Source: a virus. Taken from it: a stretch of 42,997 nucleotides of DNA. The stretch's first letter is position 1. Every line of letters begins with the position of its first letter. Position numbers and translations under genes: made by a program. The notes beneath the pieces were generated by a model. That model had not been told where the DNA came from. It saw only the letters and a list, made by a program, of their open reading frames with translations, and made no database searches. The stretch lies in IMG/VR virus record IMGVR_UViG_3300042691_006710, positions 1 through 42,997 of that record. The stretch is one strand, 5' to 3'. This document shows, piece after piece, positions 35,301 to 42,997 of the stretch.

Positions 35301-38300
35301 CTTGTGGTAATAACTTTTACATAATACACATTGCCTGAAGTCAAACCACCTACTGCTGGATCTGATCCAGGATCGTATAATACAGGATCGCCTGTAGTAA
35401 ATCCGTGTACTGCCAATGTAGTGATTCTGTTTAATACAGTATCAACACCACCACCGCTACCAGTTGAAGCAGCATTAAATGTTGCTACTACTGTCGCGGT
35501 AGCAGTTGCGGTTAATTGAGTAGCTGCATTATCTTCAACAAAGTCAGGAGCGCCTGAAGTGGCAACAAAAGTTTCGCCTCCGAAAATAGTTGTATAAATT
35601 CGTTTTTCGATGGCATTAACTAGTATTTGGAATCCAGATCCTGTGCCGTTGCCAAAACCGCCGGCTACTGAAGTGGCGGATAATGCGTTACCAACAGCAT
35701 AATTAGCACCACCAAATATGATGTCTACGCCAGTGACTGCTCCGCTAGCTACTGTAATATCTGCCAGCGCACCAACACCACTTCCGCTAACGTTAGTTAA
35801 AGGAACATTGTAGTAAACACCATTAGTGTATAAAGTGCCTCCTGTTAGGCCTGATAAATTGTTAACACTGGTAATTACACCTGCACGTAATTCTAAGAAT
35901 TCTGATTGTGCTCCGTTGTCAGCTGCTGTCAATACTGAACGAATTGTACCAGTTTCTGACGCAGGAGTAAAGAATTTTAATGTAGCTGTAGTTGTACTAG
36001 CCACTGTACTAGTTGCTGGAAAAGTAACTGTAAATGTTCGCGGATCAACTGCCATGTTGGCAGCAGTAATTTTTGAACCTTTTGGAATAGTGCCAGCCAC
36101 ATCAAATACAAAATCGCCTACTGTGATAGTTCCTGTCAAACTGGCTGCGGCTACACTTCCTGTCATTGTTAGTGCGCTGCTAGCGCCCGCTAGTGTAGCT
36201 GTTGCTGTAGTGCTAGCGCTGGTTGCGCTGTCGGCCGCTGTATTTGTATAATAAAATTCAGTAGAGCTTGTTACCGTAACTTCTGTAGTTAAGTCAAAAC
36301 TTGCGGTAGCTGCATCAATTTTTACTTCGTTGTTAGTTACAAAATTATGTGCTAGTGTGCTAGTAATATAAGCATTATTGTTATATCTAAATGCCTTGCT
36401 GATTGTACCGTTTGTAAAAACTGGGCTAGCAGTATTCTCAGTAATTAAATATTGGCCTGTTGTTGCAACTCTCAAGAAATAGTTATTAGTAGTTGAACTA
36501 GCTGAAGTCACAGCACTTGGATTTACTGAGGTGTTTGTATCGCTCGGTGTTCTATCAGTACCAATAATTAATGTGTTTGCGCTGGCGGTAAACGGTGTAT
36601 TAAAGTTTGCTCCAACACTACCTACAATAATTGAACTTGTTGATGTGTATTCTGCTTTAGTAATACCACTTGCGCCGCCATAATAAATTGTACCTTGTAC
36701 TGTAGCAGTGCCTGGATTAATGGTTGTAAATACTGTAAACGTTCCTGCGGCAGCACGATTAATTTTCCACACACCGTTATAAGCAGAAGGTGTAGCGCCT
36801 TCAATCAATACATAAGTGTTTGCTACTAGTGTAACAGCACCGCTATGCGTCACGGTAAAAGTATTTGAACCCGATGTAATAGCAGTAGTAGCAGTATTTC
36901 CAGTTGTTTGGATGACGATAGATCCAATTGGAGCTGTTACAGGACCTGATAATGTTAATTCTTGTTGATAGAAATTTTCAGTAGCGATATCGCCCGACAA
37001 AATATCACTAGCAGGAATATTATCTACTTGATATAAACGACTGTCGATTCCGTTAGAAGTCCAACTGGTAAAACTTCTGCTGGTAGGAATTAAGTCGCTG
37101 TTAATTTGACCATTTGAATTTAATTGTACCAACGATCCAGGAATCGCATTTGTACTTACACTCTTGTCTAACACGTTACCTAAATGTGTTTGGAAATAAG
37201 TATAGTTGGCTAACTGAGTACTGATGCGTGTATCTTTTGGTCCGCCTGGTTCATTATTTCCTAGTTCAGGATCAATACTGATACTTTCAACAGTCACGCC
37301 GCCAACACCTAGTCTTAGAACATCTAGTGTGTCAACTGTAATTTTGTTAGTGAAAGTAACGTTACCTGTTCTGTTGAACGCTGTAATAAAGTTACCTACT
37401 TTAAAGTCGCCAAGTTCGTTCGTACCTGAAGTGTAAACTCGACCTGCTTGTTCACTGACTTGTTCGTAAAACGGCACAGTTTTACCACCGTTCTGCGGCA
37501 AGGCATTATAGTCTGTACCTGAACCAGCATATTCCCAAGTGTGTCCAGAACTGTTTGTTACGCTTGGACGATGGAAGTAAATTTTCTTACCAGGTAATGT
37601 TGCTGTATTAGTGAATGTTCCACCTAGTATAGTAGGAGCAATTTCAAAATCTGCGCCGTATAAATCTGTTCTAGCTGTGGCTGTGCTTACAGTATAAGTA
37701 ACACCCACACCTGCTACCTGAGTAATGGTGCTAGCAGCAGCAAACACATTTCGAGTTTCTGTAATTCCAATAGTTACTTTGTTAATACATAGTGTTAGTG
37801 TGCGTGTGCCGCTGACATAATTGTATACATAACCTTTACTAGGGAATCCAGCTGTAGTTCCTTCGACTAAATCGCCAATAACAAAAGTATATCCGCTAGG
37901 ACTTCCTGCAGCCAACACAAGATCTTGGAATACATTATGTGTTTCAGTAACATTATCAACATATAGCTCGTAATCTTGTCGGATAAAATTCTGTGTGCCA
38001 ACACCAGCAAATGTAATGTCTACCAATTTGGTTAAACTATTGTCGTAGTATAGTTGAAAGGTATCGCTAGTTAATTTCTTAACGTAAAAGATATCACCGT
38101 CATATATATTGCCCAGTTGAGTTCCGCCATTAGACTCGTAAGATACTTGGTCTTGATTTAGTAAACCATGAGCTACTACAGTAAATGTATCAGTGCTTGT
38201 GTTAATAGCTGTGGCAGCGTTGAAACTTACACTTAAATAATTACCTAATGCTGTTTTATAACTATTTGTTAAATTAGCAGTAGTACTTGGATCGTAAATT

Positions 38301-39691
38301 TGAATAATAAATTCTTCAACGGGCCCGTCGACACGAGTCCAGCCGAAAGCTGTGATAGTTTGTATGCTACCAGTAGTTCCAGTTGTACCAATGTATCCTC
38401 TATCAAACACAAATGAGTTAGGACTGAAACCACTAGCACGTAAAGCATACAATCCAAAGTTAGTAGCAGAGTTAGTAATAGAACAATATCCGCCTGATTG
38501 TGTATATGTTCCATTCAACATGAAAATCTGGAAGCAAGATACTAGTTGTACATAAGCATCGTTAATAACACGCCAGCCAGTTCCGCCAAAGCTCAACATA
38601 GTGAAAGCGTTAGCAACCATACTTTTACCTTGTTCAGGTGCTAGACCACTTACTGGATTTTCTGATTCAATTTGATTTGTCGGAGTGTTAGGAGTAACAA
38701 CTAAACTACCATCAACGAGCACACCACTAGCTCCTAAGAATGATAGTAGTGTACAGTTTTGAATGTAAGGCGACTGATTGATTAATGGCTTTGATGTTGG
38801 TAGGTATGTGTATCCTACTCGACTAGTATTTGTATCTAACGGGTCGTCAAATGATACAGCGTAAGAAAACGTATAGCTTGGAATGCCTGAACTAAGGCCG
38901 TCTCTAAAAGTTACTTCACCAAAATAGCAACCGTTACGTACACGTAGTAAATCGCGGCCAGCATTTAATGGTCTAATATTAACTGAGCGAAGGCTGTCAC
39001 CTTTAACTGTTACGTTGTCAGGAACAATAACAGGATTATCAATGTAGTAATCACCTGCCGATACAATAACGTTAATCCTAACGCCGTTGACTGCTCCGCC
39101 TGATGTGTAAACTAGGCCTGAAGCAATTTGTAGCGCACGTTTAATAGTTAGTACCGGTGCTGTGATACCGTCGTTGGCATCGTTACCTTTAGTGGCACTA
39201 ACATAAACTCGATTACTACCAAATGTGTCCGAGTCAGTCCAACCCAATTGACCTGATCCGTCTGTTTTCAATAATTGATTTATTAATCCTGTTGCTGTCG
39301 GTAGTGTTAGATTGTAGGACGCTGCTAGACTATCGGCAGCTTTGATACCTGTAAAGTTTACACCATTAGCAGATAACTCTTTCAGTTGTAAGAGTTTAGC
39401 ATTCTCTATAGCAGTATTTTGCGTAAAACTAGTCTGTGTACTGGTCATTGTACCTACTGTGACACCGTCTGCCACTGTAGTTATTGTACCATTTGTACCA
39501 GTATCAGTTACTGTTACGTTTGTATCTTTTTTGTATATGCTTGCTGTAACGTCGACTATTGTGCCGGCGTCATTTTTCATATAAATTTTAGCGTCAGCTG
39601 TGTTTAATGCTAACTCGCCTGCTGATAAATCGCCTGCGACCGGTACTTTGTCTACCGTACTACTACGTTTGTGTATAATCTTTGTTGCCAT
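32330..39691 (-). CDS. Giant tail fibre protein (2453 aa) with beta-helix domain
   Basis: The N-terminus (HKRSSTVDKVPVAGDLSAGE, then LALNTADAKIYMKND) is a recurring attachment domain of phage fibres. Residues 160-500 begin with RVYVSATKGNDANDG and VLTIKRALQIASG, followed by stacked strands such as NPVIVPDNVTVKGD, typical of a pectate-lyase-like right-handed beta-helix. Several HG-[LF]-x-x-[GD]-D loops follow. Near the C-terminus, TDVTSG/TINIG repeats match those of the neighbouring fibres. The last 95 residues are a beta-sandwich tip with YRSAKYILQVTC and LSEVLVLHNGT. It is probably a main long fibre; any enzymatic depolymerase activity is unproven. The first 75 bases upstream are unusually GC-rich. 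Confidence 0.85.
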   Translation of the reverse strand: MATKIIHKRSSTVDKVPVAGDLSAGELALNTADAKIYMKNDAGTIVDVTASIYKKDTNVTVTDTGTNGTITTVADGVTVGTMTSTQTSFTQNTAIENAKLLQLKELSANGVNFTGIKAADSLAASYNLTLPTATGLINQLLKTDGSGQLGWTDSDTFGSNRVYVSATKGNDANDGITAPVLTIKRALQIASGLVYTSGGAVNGVRINVIVSAGDYYIDNPVIVPDNVTVKGDSLRSVNIRPLNAGRDLLRVRNGCYFGEVTFRDGLSSGIPSYTFSYAVSFDDPLDTNTSRVGYTYLPTSKPLINQSPYIQNCTLLSFLGASGVLVDGSLVVTPNTPTNQIESENPVSGLAPEQGKSMVANAFTMLSFGGTGWRVINDAYVQLVSCFQIFMLNGTYTQSGGYCSITNSATNFGLYALRASGFSPNSFVFDRGYIGTTGTTGSIQTITAFGWTRVDGPVEEFIIQIYDPSTTANLTNSYKTALGNYLSVSFNAATAINTSTDTFTVVAHGLLNQDQVSYESNGGTQLGNIYDGDIFYVKKLTSDTFQLYYDNSLTKLVDITFAGVGTQNFIRQDYELYVDNVTETHNVFQDLVLAAGSPSGYTFVIGDLVEGTTAGFPSKGYVYNYVSGTRTLTLCINKVTIGITETRNVFAAASTITQVAGVGVTYTVSTATARTDLYGADFEIAPTILGGTFTNTATLPGKKIYFHRPSVTNSSGHTWEYAGSGTDYNALPQNGGKTVPFYEQVSEQAGRVYTSGTNELGDFKVGNFITAFNRTGNVTFTNKITVDTLDVLRLGVGGVTVESISIDPELGNNEPGGPKDTRISTQLANYTYFQTHLGNVLDKSVSTNAIPGSLVQLNSNGQINSDLIPTSRSFTSWTSNGIDSRLYQVDNIPASDILSGDIATENFYQQELTLSGPVTAPIGSIVIQTTGNTATTAITSGSNTFTVTHSGAVTLVANTYVLIEGATPSAYNGVWKINRAAAGTFTVFTTINPGTATVQGTIYYGGASGITKAEYTSTSSIIVGSVGANFNTPFTASANTLIIGTDRTPSDTNTSVNPSAVTSASSTTNNYFLRVATTGQYLITENTASPVFTNGTISKAFRYNNNAYITSTLAHNFVTNNEVKIDAATASFDLTTEVTVTSSTEFYYTNTAADSATSASTTATATLAGASSALTMTGSVAAASLTGTITVGDFVFDVAGTIPKGSKITAANMAVDPRTFTVTFPATSTVASTTTATLKFFTPASETGTIRSVLTAADNGAQSEFLELRAGVITSVNNLSGLTGGTLYTNGVYYNVPLTNVSGSGVGALADITVASGAVTGVDIIFGGANYAVGNALSATSVAGGFGNGTGSGFQILVNAIEKRIYTTIFGGETFVATSGAPDFVEDNAATQLTATATATVVATFNAASTGSGGGVDTVLNRITTLAVHGFTTGDPVLYDPGSDPAVGGLTSGNVYYVKVITTSTIELYNNYSLGTIQVLTTSTGSGHTFTRKTVDIVNNSVTVPAHGFITGDAFQMKGASLPDQSSVQITSGRHFFVGSITTNSFSLHELRSDALDSTAGVTINAVDLTATGSGTITFIKNSVKIIGIVNTSSQTRGNWNSLVATTIDASNIVSGIIATSRLATGTANNTTFLRGDSTWQTVVTSAQVAASSALTLTGSGSSPFYGSLTFDVTKVNSTGAVGNYTAPGVASFNTVQFSVGTGSSLGAGQVLIKDNVIDAGTLQTKNLAYVLDSANHTTQPVSVGGTGLVTYTQGDMLYASATTTLNKLGIGVTNTVMTSSGTAPQWSPGLTIAKSYDATGASITTSSTAQAFVFDTNAKVLAIGSAATSVVIGSNTVSESFTSNVKSYTTSGSSSTTVTANIGLTGVISTVARNGSNVATITTTANHGLTTGDIITVVCTSDAGFNAVQTAATVTGLTTFTYADTGSLVTTVAGTGSVFIGAVGMTLGTTTVNADTYLAFGSSPITAGVRVGMLVQGNTFIPAGTTVSGVDATRVYLSAAVTGIISSGVPIAFTDTNTSMGIRTGDQVTIASSGVANIDGTWPVTTAGATSTTFNFKVTTATTQTNLARAGTIVKAGTIVLKNRNVTLGSSEASTSPVAATLKGENGVGTNIAGASFTVRPGLSTGNATGGVINFQTGTTGTTGDTTQTAVTRMALVESSAATTLDLTTAMTTANVFNSTATTVNFAGAATTLAMAHVGTGARIINVATAATGGASTLTFGGAVTGNIIKLAGTTTGTINLTTDVTSGIVNQWQSVTGTINIGASGTVQLGTSAGAITTVQVGGAITGNILKIAGTAAGTANITSDVTTGTVNIVTGVTTGTINLGSTSSTLAVGTLSLNGQSYESSSETTGIVAGTPAVVSSFAFATYRSAKYILQVTCTAGTDVNNYQLSEVLVLHNGTSATMNDYGVIRTGNNLVTFTAAINGANLEITAAATTGNTIKVRVVRTLNTI

Positions 39692-39764
39692 TCTGCTATT
39701 CCTAAAAAGGTTGGGTCAGGTCTTGCGACGCCCTGCGGGTCAGGCCAGATTTCCCTGGCGCCCT
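39692..39764. other. GC-rich intergenic spacer with repeated GGGTCAGG
   Basis: This 73-base gap between two fibre genes is visibly richer in G and C than its surroundings. It holds GGGTCAGG twice (39712-39719 and 39737-39744) and a 5-bp hairpin GCCAG/CTGGC at 39744-39759. No T-tract follows on the minus strand, so it is not a clear terminator. No late box is visible before the downstream ATG. Confidence 0.4.
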
Positions 39765-42700
39765 TTAATAACTTCCACCGTCTATTGTATCTGTCCAGAC
39801 CGGAACATTACTCACGTCCGTTGTCAAAATTCCATAACTTGTTGTTGCGTTTGAACCTGGAACACTTGCTGCTGTTACGCCTGCTGCACTTGTACCGTTA
39901 CCATAAACAACACCATTTGTTGTGATTGTATTTAATCCTGTACCACCATACTGTACTGCCAAATTAGTTGTCAGTGTTAGCTGTTTAATGTTAGTTGTAC
40001 TGCCAGTACCGCCAATATTGATTGTGCTTGCGCCTCCTGTGCCAATATTAATAGTACCTGTTGTTACTCCGGTAAACACATCAACTTGTCCGGTAGTTAC
40101 ATCGCTAGATACGGTTACTGTACCTGCTGCCGTTCCGTTAATTTTAATAATATTGCCTGTTACGGCGCCGCCTACTTGAACAGTTGTTGTAGCGCTGGCA
40201 CTTGTACCAAGATTAATAATTCCGCTTGAGCCAATTTTAACAGTGCCGGTTACACTTTGCCAAGCATTAACTGTTCCAGTTGTTACATCTGTTGTTAGGT
40301 TAATTGTGCCGCCAGTGGTGCTACCAATCTTAAAGATGTTACCAGTAATTGAAGGACCAAATGTCAGTGTGCTTAGTGCGGCAGCACTTATACCTAAGTT
40401 AATACCAGTTGCTACACCAAAAGCATTGCCAGTTGTAGCGACCGTATTGAAAACAGCGGCTGTAGTAACGCCTGCGTTAGTTCTAATAGTAGCAGTACCG
40501 GTAGTAGCATTACCTCTAACTTCAAGTATACTATCGCCAGTTGTTGCGCCAATATTAACTATGCCTCCAGCACCTTCAATGTTAGTTGTGCCGCCTGAAC
40601 CCGTGCCAATGTTTATAGTACCAGATGTTAAACTAGTATATAGATTAACAGTACCGGTAGTTACATCGCTGGTTAAATTAATTGTGCCGCCAGTAGTGCT
40701 ACCAATCTTAAATGTATTGGCAGAGATAGCGGGACCAAATGTCAGTGTGCTGGCTGAGGCTGCGTTTATACCAACGTTAATACTTGTACCTACACCAAAT
40801 AAGTTACCAGTAGTTGCCACGGTATTAAAGACAGCTGCAGTAGTAGCACCACTGTTAGTTCTAATAGTAGCAGTACCCGTTGTGGCATTTCCCCTAACTT
40901 CAAGTATACTATCGCCAGTTGTTGTGCCAATGTTAACAGTGGTAGTAGTTCCGCCAATGTTAACAGTACTTGCGCCACCAGTTGCCAAATTCATTGTGCC
41001 AGTTGTCAAACCGGTGAATATGTTTGCTGTACCAGTTGTAACATCGGTTGTAAGACTAACTGTGCCTGATGTTACAGAACCAATTTTAATAATGTTGCCT
41101 GATATTCCGGGCCCGAACGTTAGTGTACTTGCTGAAGCAGCACTTGTTCCAATATTAACTCCTGTAGCAACACCGCCAAAGTTAATTGTAGTTGCGTTAG
41201 TGTTAGCAAGATTAAATGTTGCTGTGCTAACTGTCAAGTCGCCGCCATCGATGTTTACATCACCGTCAACATCTAAATTATGCTTAATATTTGTTGTACC
41301 AGTAGCAGCACCGATTACGATAGATGTACCTGCACCGCCAAAGTTAATTGTAGCGGCGTTGTTGTTTAAAATATTAAATGTTGCGGCTGTAGTTGTAAAG
41401 TCGCCACCATTAACAGCTAAGTCACCTGTAGCAACAATATCTGTATTAACAGTTAAGTTAGTGCCAACTGTTAAATTTTTAGCAATGCCAACACCGCCAC
41501 TAAACTGTGCCGATCCACTTGCGGCTGTGCCTAATGTGTTATCAGTTGTATTAAGAACTAATAGTTTTGGTGTTGCTTCAATAGTAACACTTTCACTAGC
41601 GTTAGTTGTTACTGCAGTAATATAAGTCTGAGTATTCTCTTTAACTTGGAATGCTATAGCTGTATTGTCAGGTACATCAATAGTTGTAACACCACTGATA
41701 GAGTGAGTGTCCACAGCTCTAGCATCGCCTAATGTTGTGCTACCTGCTACATTTAAATCTGTGCCAACGTATAATTTCTTAGCAATTCCAACACCGCCTG
41801 CAAATATAGTAGAAGCTACTGTAGTACTCGAAGCATCGGTTGTATTCAATACACTTACTTTTGGCAATGCGCCAAGTGTAATTAATTCAACAGAGTTCGT
41901 TGTATTAAGTTTAATATAACTATTAGTAGATTCTAAAATTTCAAAACTACTTGTGATGTTATCACGGATGTTAAATGTAGCTGTACCGTTGAATATGTTA
42001 GCGGATGTGGTGTCAGTACCTAATGTAGAATCTAAGTTAACTTTTAAACTATTAGCAATAGTAGTCAGGCCGCTGCCTGCACCTAAATTAAGTGCTGTGG
42101 CTGCGCCGAATCCATTAACCGTTGCGGCAGTTGTGTTTAACAGATTAAACGTTGTTTGGTTAGTGGTGATGTCACCACCTTTAACTTGTAAATCTCCATT
42201 TAATACTGTGCTAGCACTTTGTATAGTTAAGGTGCCTGAACCTTCACCTAGTGTAACACTAGTCGCTGATCTAAAAGCGTTAACTGATGTAATTAGTGTG
42301 TCAAATAATGTTAATGTTCCAGTACTGGTACTTGCCAATGTTGGGTTAGCACCGTTAACATTTAGATTTGTAGCATTGGTAAATGTTATAGTTTGGTTGT
42401 CGACTATAAAAGAACCGGTTGCTGCACCAATATTAATCGCAGTGGCAGCACCAAATGCGTTTACAGTTGCAGTTGTTGTATCTAATAAATTAACACTAGC
42501 TTGTGTTGAACTAACAATACTACCTTTAACAACTAAATTTCCGTTGATATTAGTATTACTAGTGGTATGAGCAATGTTTATTGTGCCAGCATTTAAGAAA
42601 GCATTAACGGTAGCTGGTCCGTCATCAGTAATAGATGCTGAACTATCTCGGTTCAATAAATTAAATGTAGTAGCGGTTGAATAAATGTCGCCACCGTCTA

Positions 42701-42997
42701 TTCCAATATCAGCTGAGAATGTTGTTGGACCTACAATAGTTTGAGCAGCACTCTGTACTTTGTTTAGATAATTATTTTGAACATAGACTGCTACAGCACG
42801 TTGAGTCGGTGCTGTATTAACATCTTGTAGACCATTACTAGCCAAGAGACTCGTATTATCACTAACTTCTCTAAGTTGTACACCTACCGGAATACCGTTG
42901 CGTTTGAACGGACCAATTGCTGATAAACCTTGTAAATTGATGTTTTCGGCATCAATTGTAACCTCACCAGTAATAGCATTAACTGTAAAGAACTCAC
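39765..42997 (-). CDS. Repeat-rich tail fibre, 5' end beyond the window
   Basis: The frame is open to the right edge, so the gene is cut. A TTG at 42845 is only an internal Leu: upstream codons continue with fibre-like sequence including GPFKRNGIPVGVQLREV, a motif I know from N-terminal regions of phage fibres. The body consists of Thr/Gly/Asn-rich repeats (ITGN-[IT]-[IF]-KI, TSDVTTGTVN, GNATTGTATIRTN), including a near-identical tandem 126-residue unit. The C-terminus is a short non-repeat part with AVQYGGTGLNTITTNGVVYG. At least 1077 residues are present. Likely a fibre or fibre connector on the virion surface; specific role unknown. Confidence 0.85.
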   Translation of the reverse strand, partial: EFFTVNAITGEVTIDAENINLQGLSAIGPFKRNGIPVGVQLREVSDNTSLLASNGLQDVNTAPTQRAVAVYVQNNYLNKVQSAAQTIVGPTTFSADIGIDGGDIYSTATTFNLLNRDSSASITDDGPATVNAFLNAGTINIAHTTSNTNINGNLVVKGSIVSSTQASVNLLDTTTATVNAFGAATAINIGAATGSFIVDNQTITFTNATNLNVNGANPTLASTSTGTLTLFDTLITSVNAFRSATSVTLGEGSGTLTIQSASTVLNGDLQVKGGDITTNQTTFNLLNTTAATVNGFGAATALNLGAGSGLTTIANSLKVNLDSTLGTDTTSANIFNGTATFNIRDNITSSFEILESTNSYIKLNTTNSVELITLGALPKVSVLNTTDASSTTVASTIFAGGVGIAKKLYVGTDLNVAGSTTLGDARAVDTHSISGVTTIDVPDNTAIAFQVKENTQTYITAVTTNASESVTIEATPKLLVLNTTDNTLGTAASGSAQFSGGVGIAKNLTVGTNLTVNTDIVATGDLAVNGGDFTTTAATFNILNNNAATINFGGAGTSIVIGAATGTTNIKHNLDVDGDVNIDGGDLTVSTATFNLANTNATTINFGGVATGVNIGTSAASASTLTFGPGISGNIIKIGSVTSGTVSLTTDVTTGTANIFTGLTTGTMNLATGGASTVNIGGTTTTVNIGTTTGDSILEVRGNATTGTATIRTNSGATTAAVFNTVATTGNLFGVGTSINVGINAASASTLTFGPAISANTFKIGSTTGGTINLTSDVTTGTVNLYTSLTSGTINIGTGSGGTTNIEGAGGIVNIGATTGDSILEVRGNATTGTATIRTNAGVTTAAVFNTVATTGNAFGVATGINLGISAAALSTLTFGPSITGNIFKIGSTTGGTINLTTDVTTGTVNAWQSVTGTVKIGSSGIINLGTSASATTTVQVGGAVTGNIIKINGTAAGTVTVSSDVTTGQVDVFTGVTTGTINIGTGGASTINIGGTGSTTNIKQLTLTTNLAVQYGGTGLNTITTNGVVYGNGTSAAGVTAASVPGSNATTSYGILTTDVSNVPVWTDTIDGGSY
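40330..41240 (-). repeat. Tandem 378-bp (126-codon) repeat in fibre gene
   Basis: The phrase CTAATAGTAGCAGTACC occurs at 40483 and again at 40861, exactly 378 bases apart. Surrounding DNA is near-identical over long stretches, for example ACTTCAAGTATACTATCGCC in both. The unit encodes 126 residues from SILEVRGNATTGTATIRTN to the next copy. The high DNA identity suggests a recent duplication or ongoing recombination. Confidence 0.75.

Noticed and set aside
40330-41240. CRISPR-like array
   Set aside because: The repeats are long, in-frame coding units within a fibre gene, without short regular repeats and unique spacers.
40243-41625. Long plus-strand open frame (460 codons) opposite the fibre gene
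   Set aside because: It is antisense to Thr/Gly/Ala/Val-rich fibre repeats, whose codons give long open complementary frames; the product is Val/Pro/Leu-rich low complexity without domains.
42843-42845. TTG as the start of the rightmost fibre gene
   Set aside because: The frame continues open to the window edge with recognisable fibre sequence (GPFKRNGIPVGVQLREV), so the codon is an internal Leu and the gene is truncated.

Overview
The window is about 43 kb of the virion-assembly region of a T4-superfamily contractile-tailed phage (myovirus). The evidence is a recognisable T4-type set of morphogenesis proteins: large and small terminase (gp17, gp16), head-completion nuclease (gp4), tail tube (gp19), tail sheath (gp18) and neck/tail-completion proteins (gp13, gp14-like, gp15). 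These are accompanied by the very long, Thr/Gly/Ala-rich repeat fibre proteins typical of aquatic T4-like phages. AT-rich boxes related to the T4 late promoter (TATAAATA) lie in front of many genes. The host cannot be read from this window, and no tRNA, integrase, insertion sequence or CRISPR array was seen.

Layout. At 1-73 is the start of a leftward gene, probably the single-strand DNA-binding protein gp32, behind two hairpins. From 212 to 11645 all genes run leftward: a conserved 653-aa protein, gp17, an acidic EF-hand-loop protein, a 46-aa coupled ORF, a conserved protein with a possible head-targeting leader, gp16, gp4, a small conserved protein, a tube-fold protein, gp19, and an enlarged gp18. 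A short rightward gene for a zinc/HNH protein (11755-12093) meets a leftward dNMP kinase (12056-12703). Upstream of that, leftward, are a three-gene set (12779-14318) and gp13 (14321-15085). At a 20-bp palindromic late-promoter site the direction flips: gp14-like, gp15 and a Nudix hydrolase run rightward (15124-18540). From 18541 to the right edge nine leftward genes encode fibres, LamG-like adhesins and other virion surface proteins; the last is cut by the window edge.

How it works together. gp16/gp17 package DNA. gp4, gp13 and the gp14-like protein finish the head and neck. gp15, gp18, gp19 and the tube-fold protein build the contractile tail. The 18.5-43 kb block supplies the host-recognition surface. 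The dNMP kinase and Nudix proteins are nucleotide-metabolism enzymes placed among structural genes.

The most unusual part is the trio at 12779-14318. All three proteins start with the same short leader (MKV-x-EI-[IL]), followed at once by a T4 prohead-protease-like cleavage site. This suggests they are packaged in the head and injected with the DNA; one of them is an M48-type zinc metalloprotease. A second unusual theme is that late-promoter-like boxes end only 4-7 bases before several start codons that lack a Shine-Dalgarno sequence, suggesting leaderless late mRNAs.
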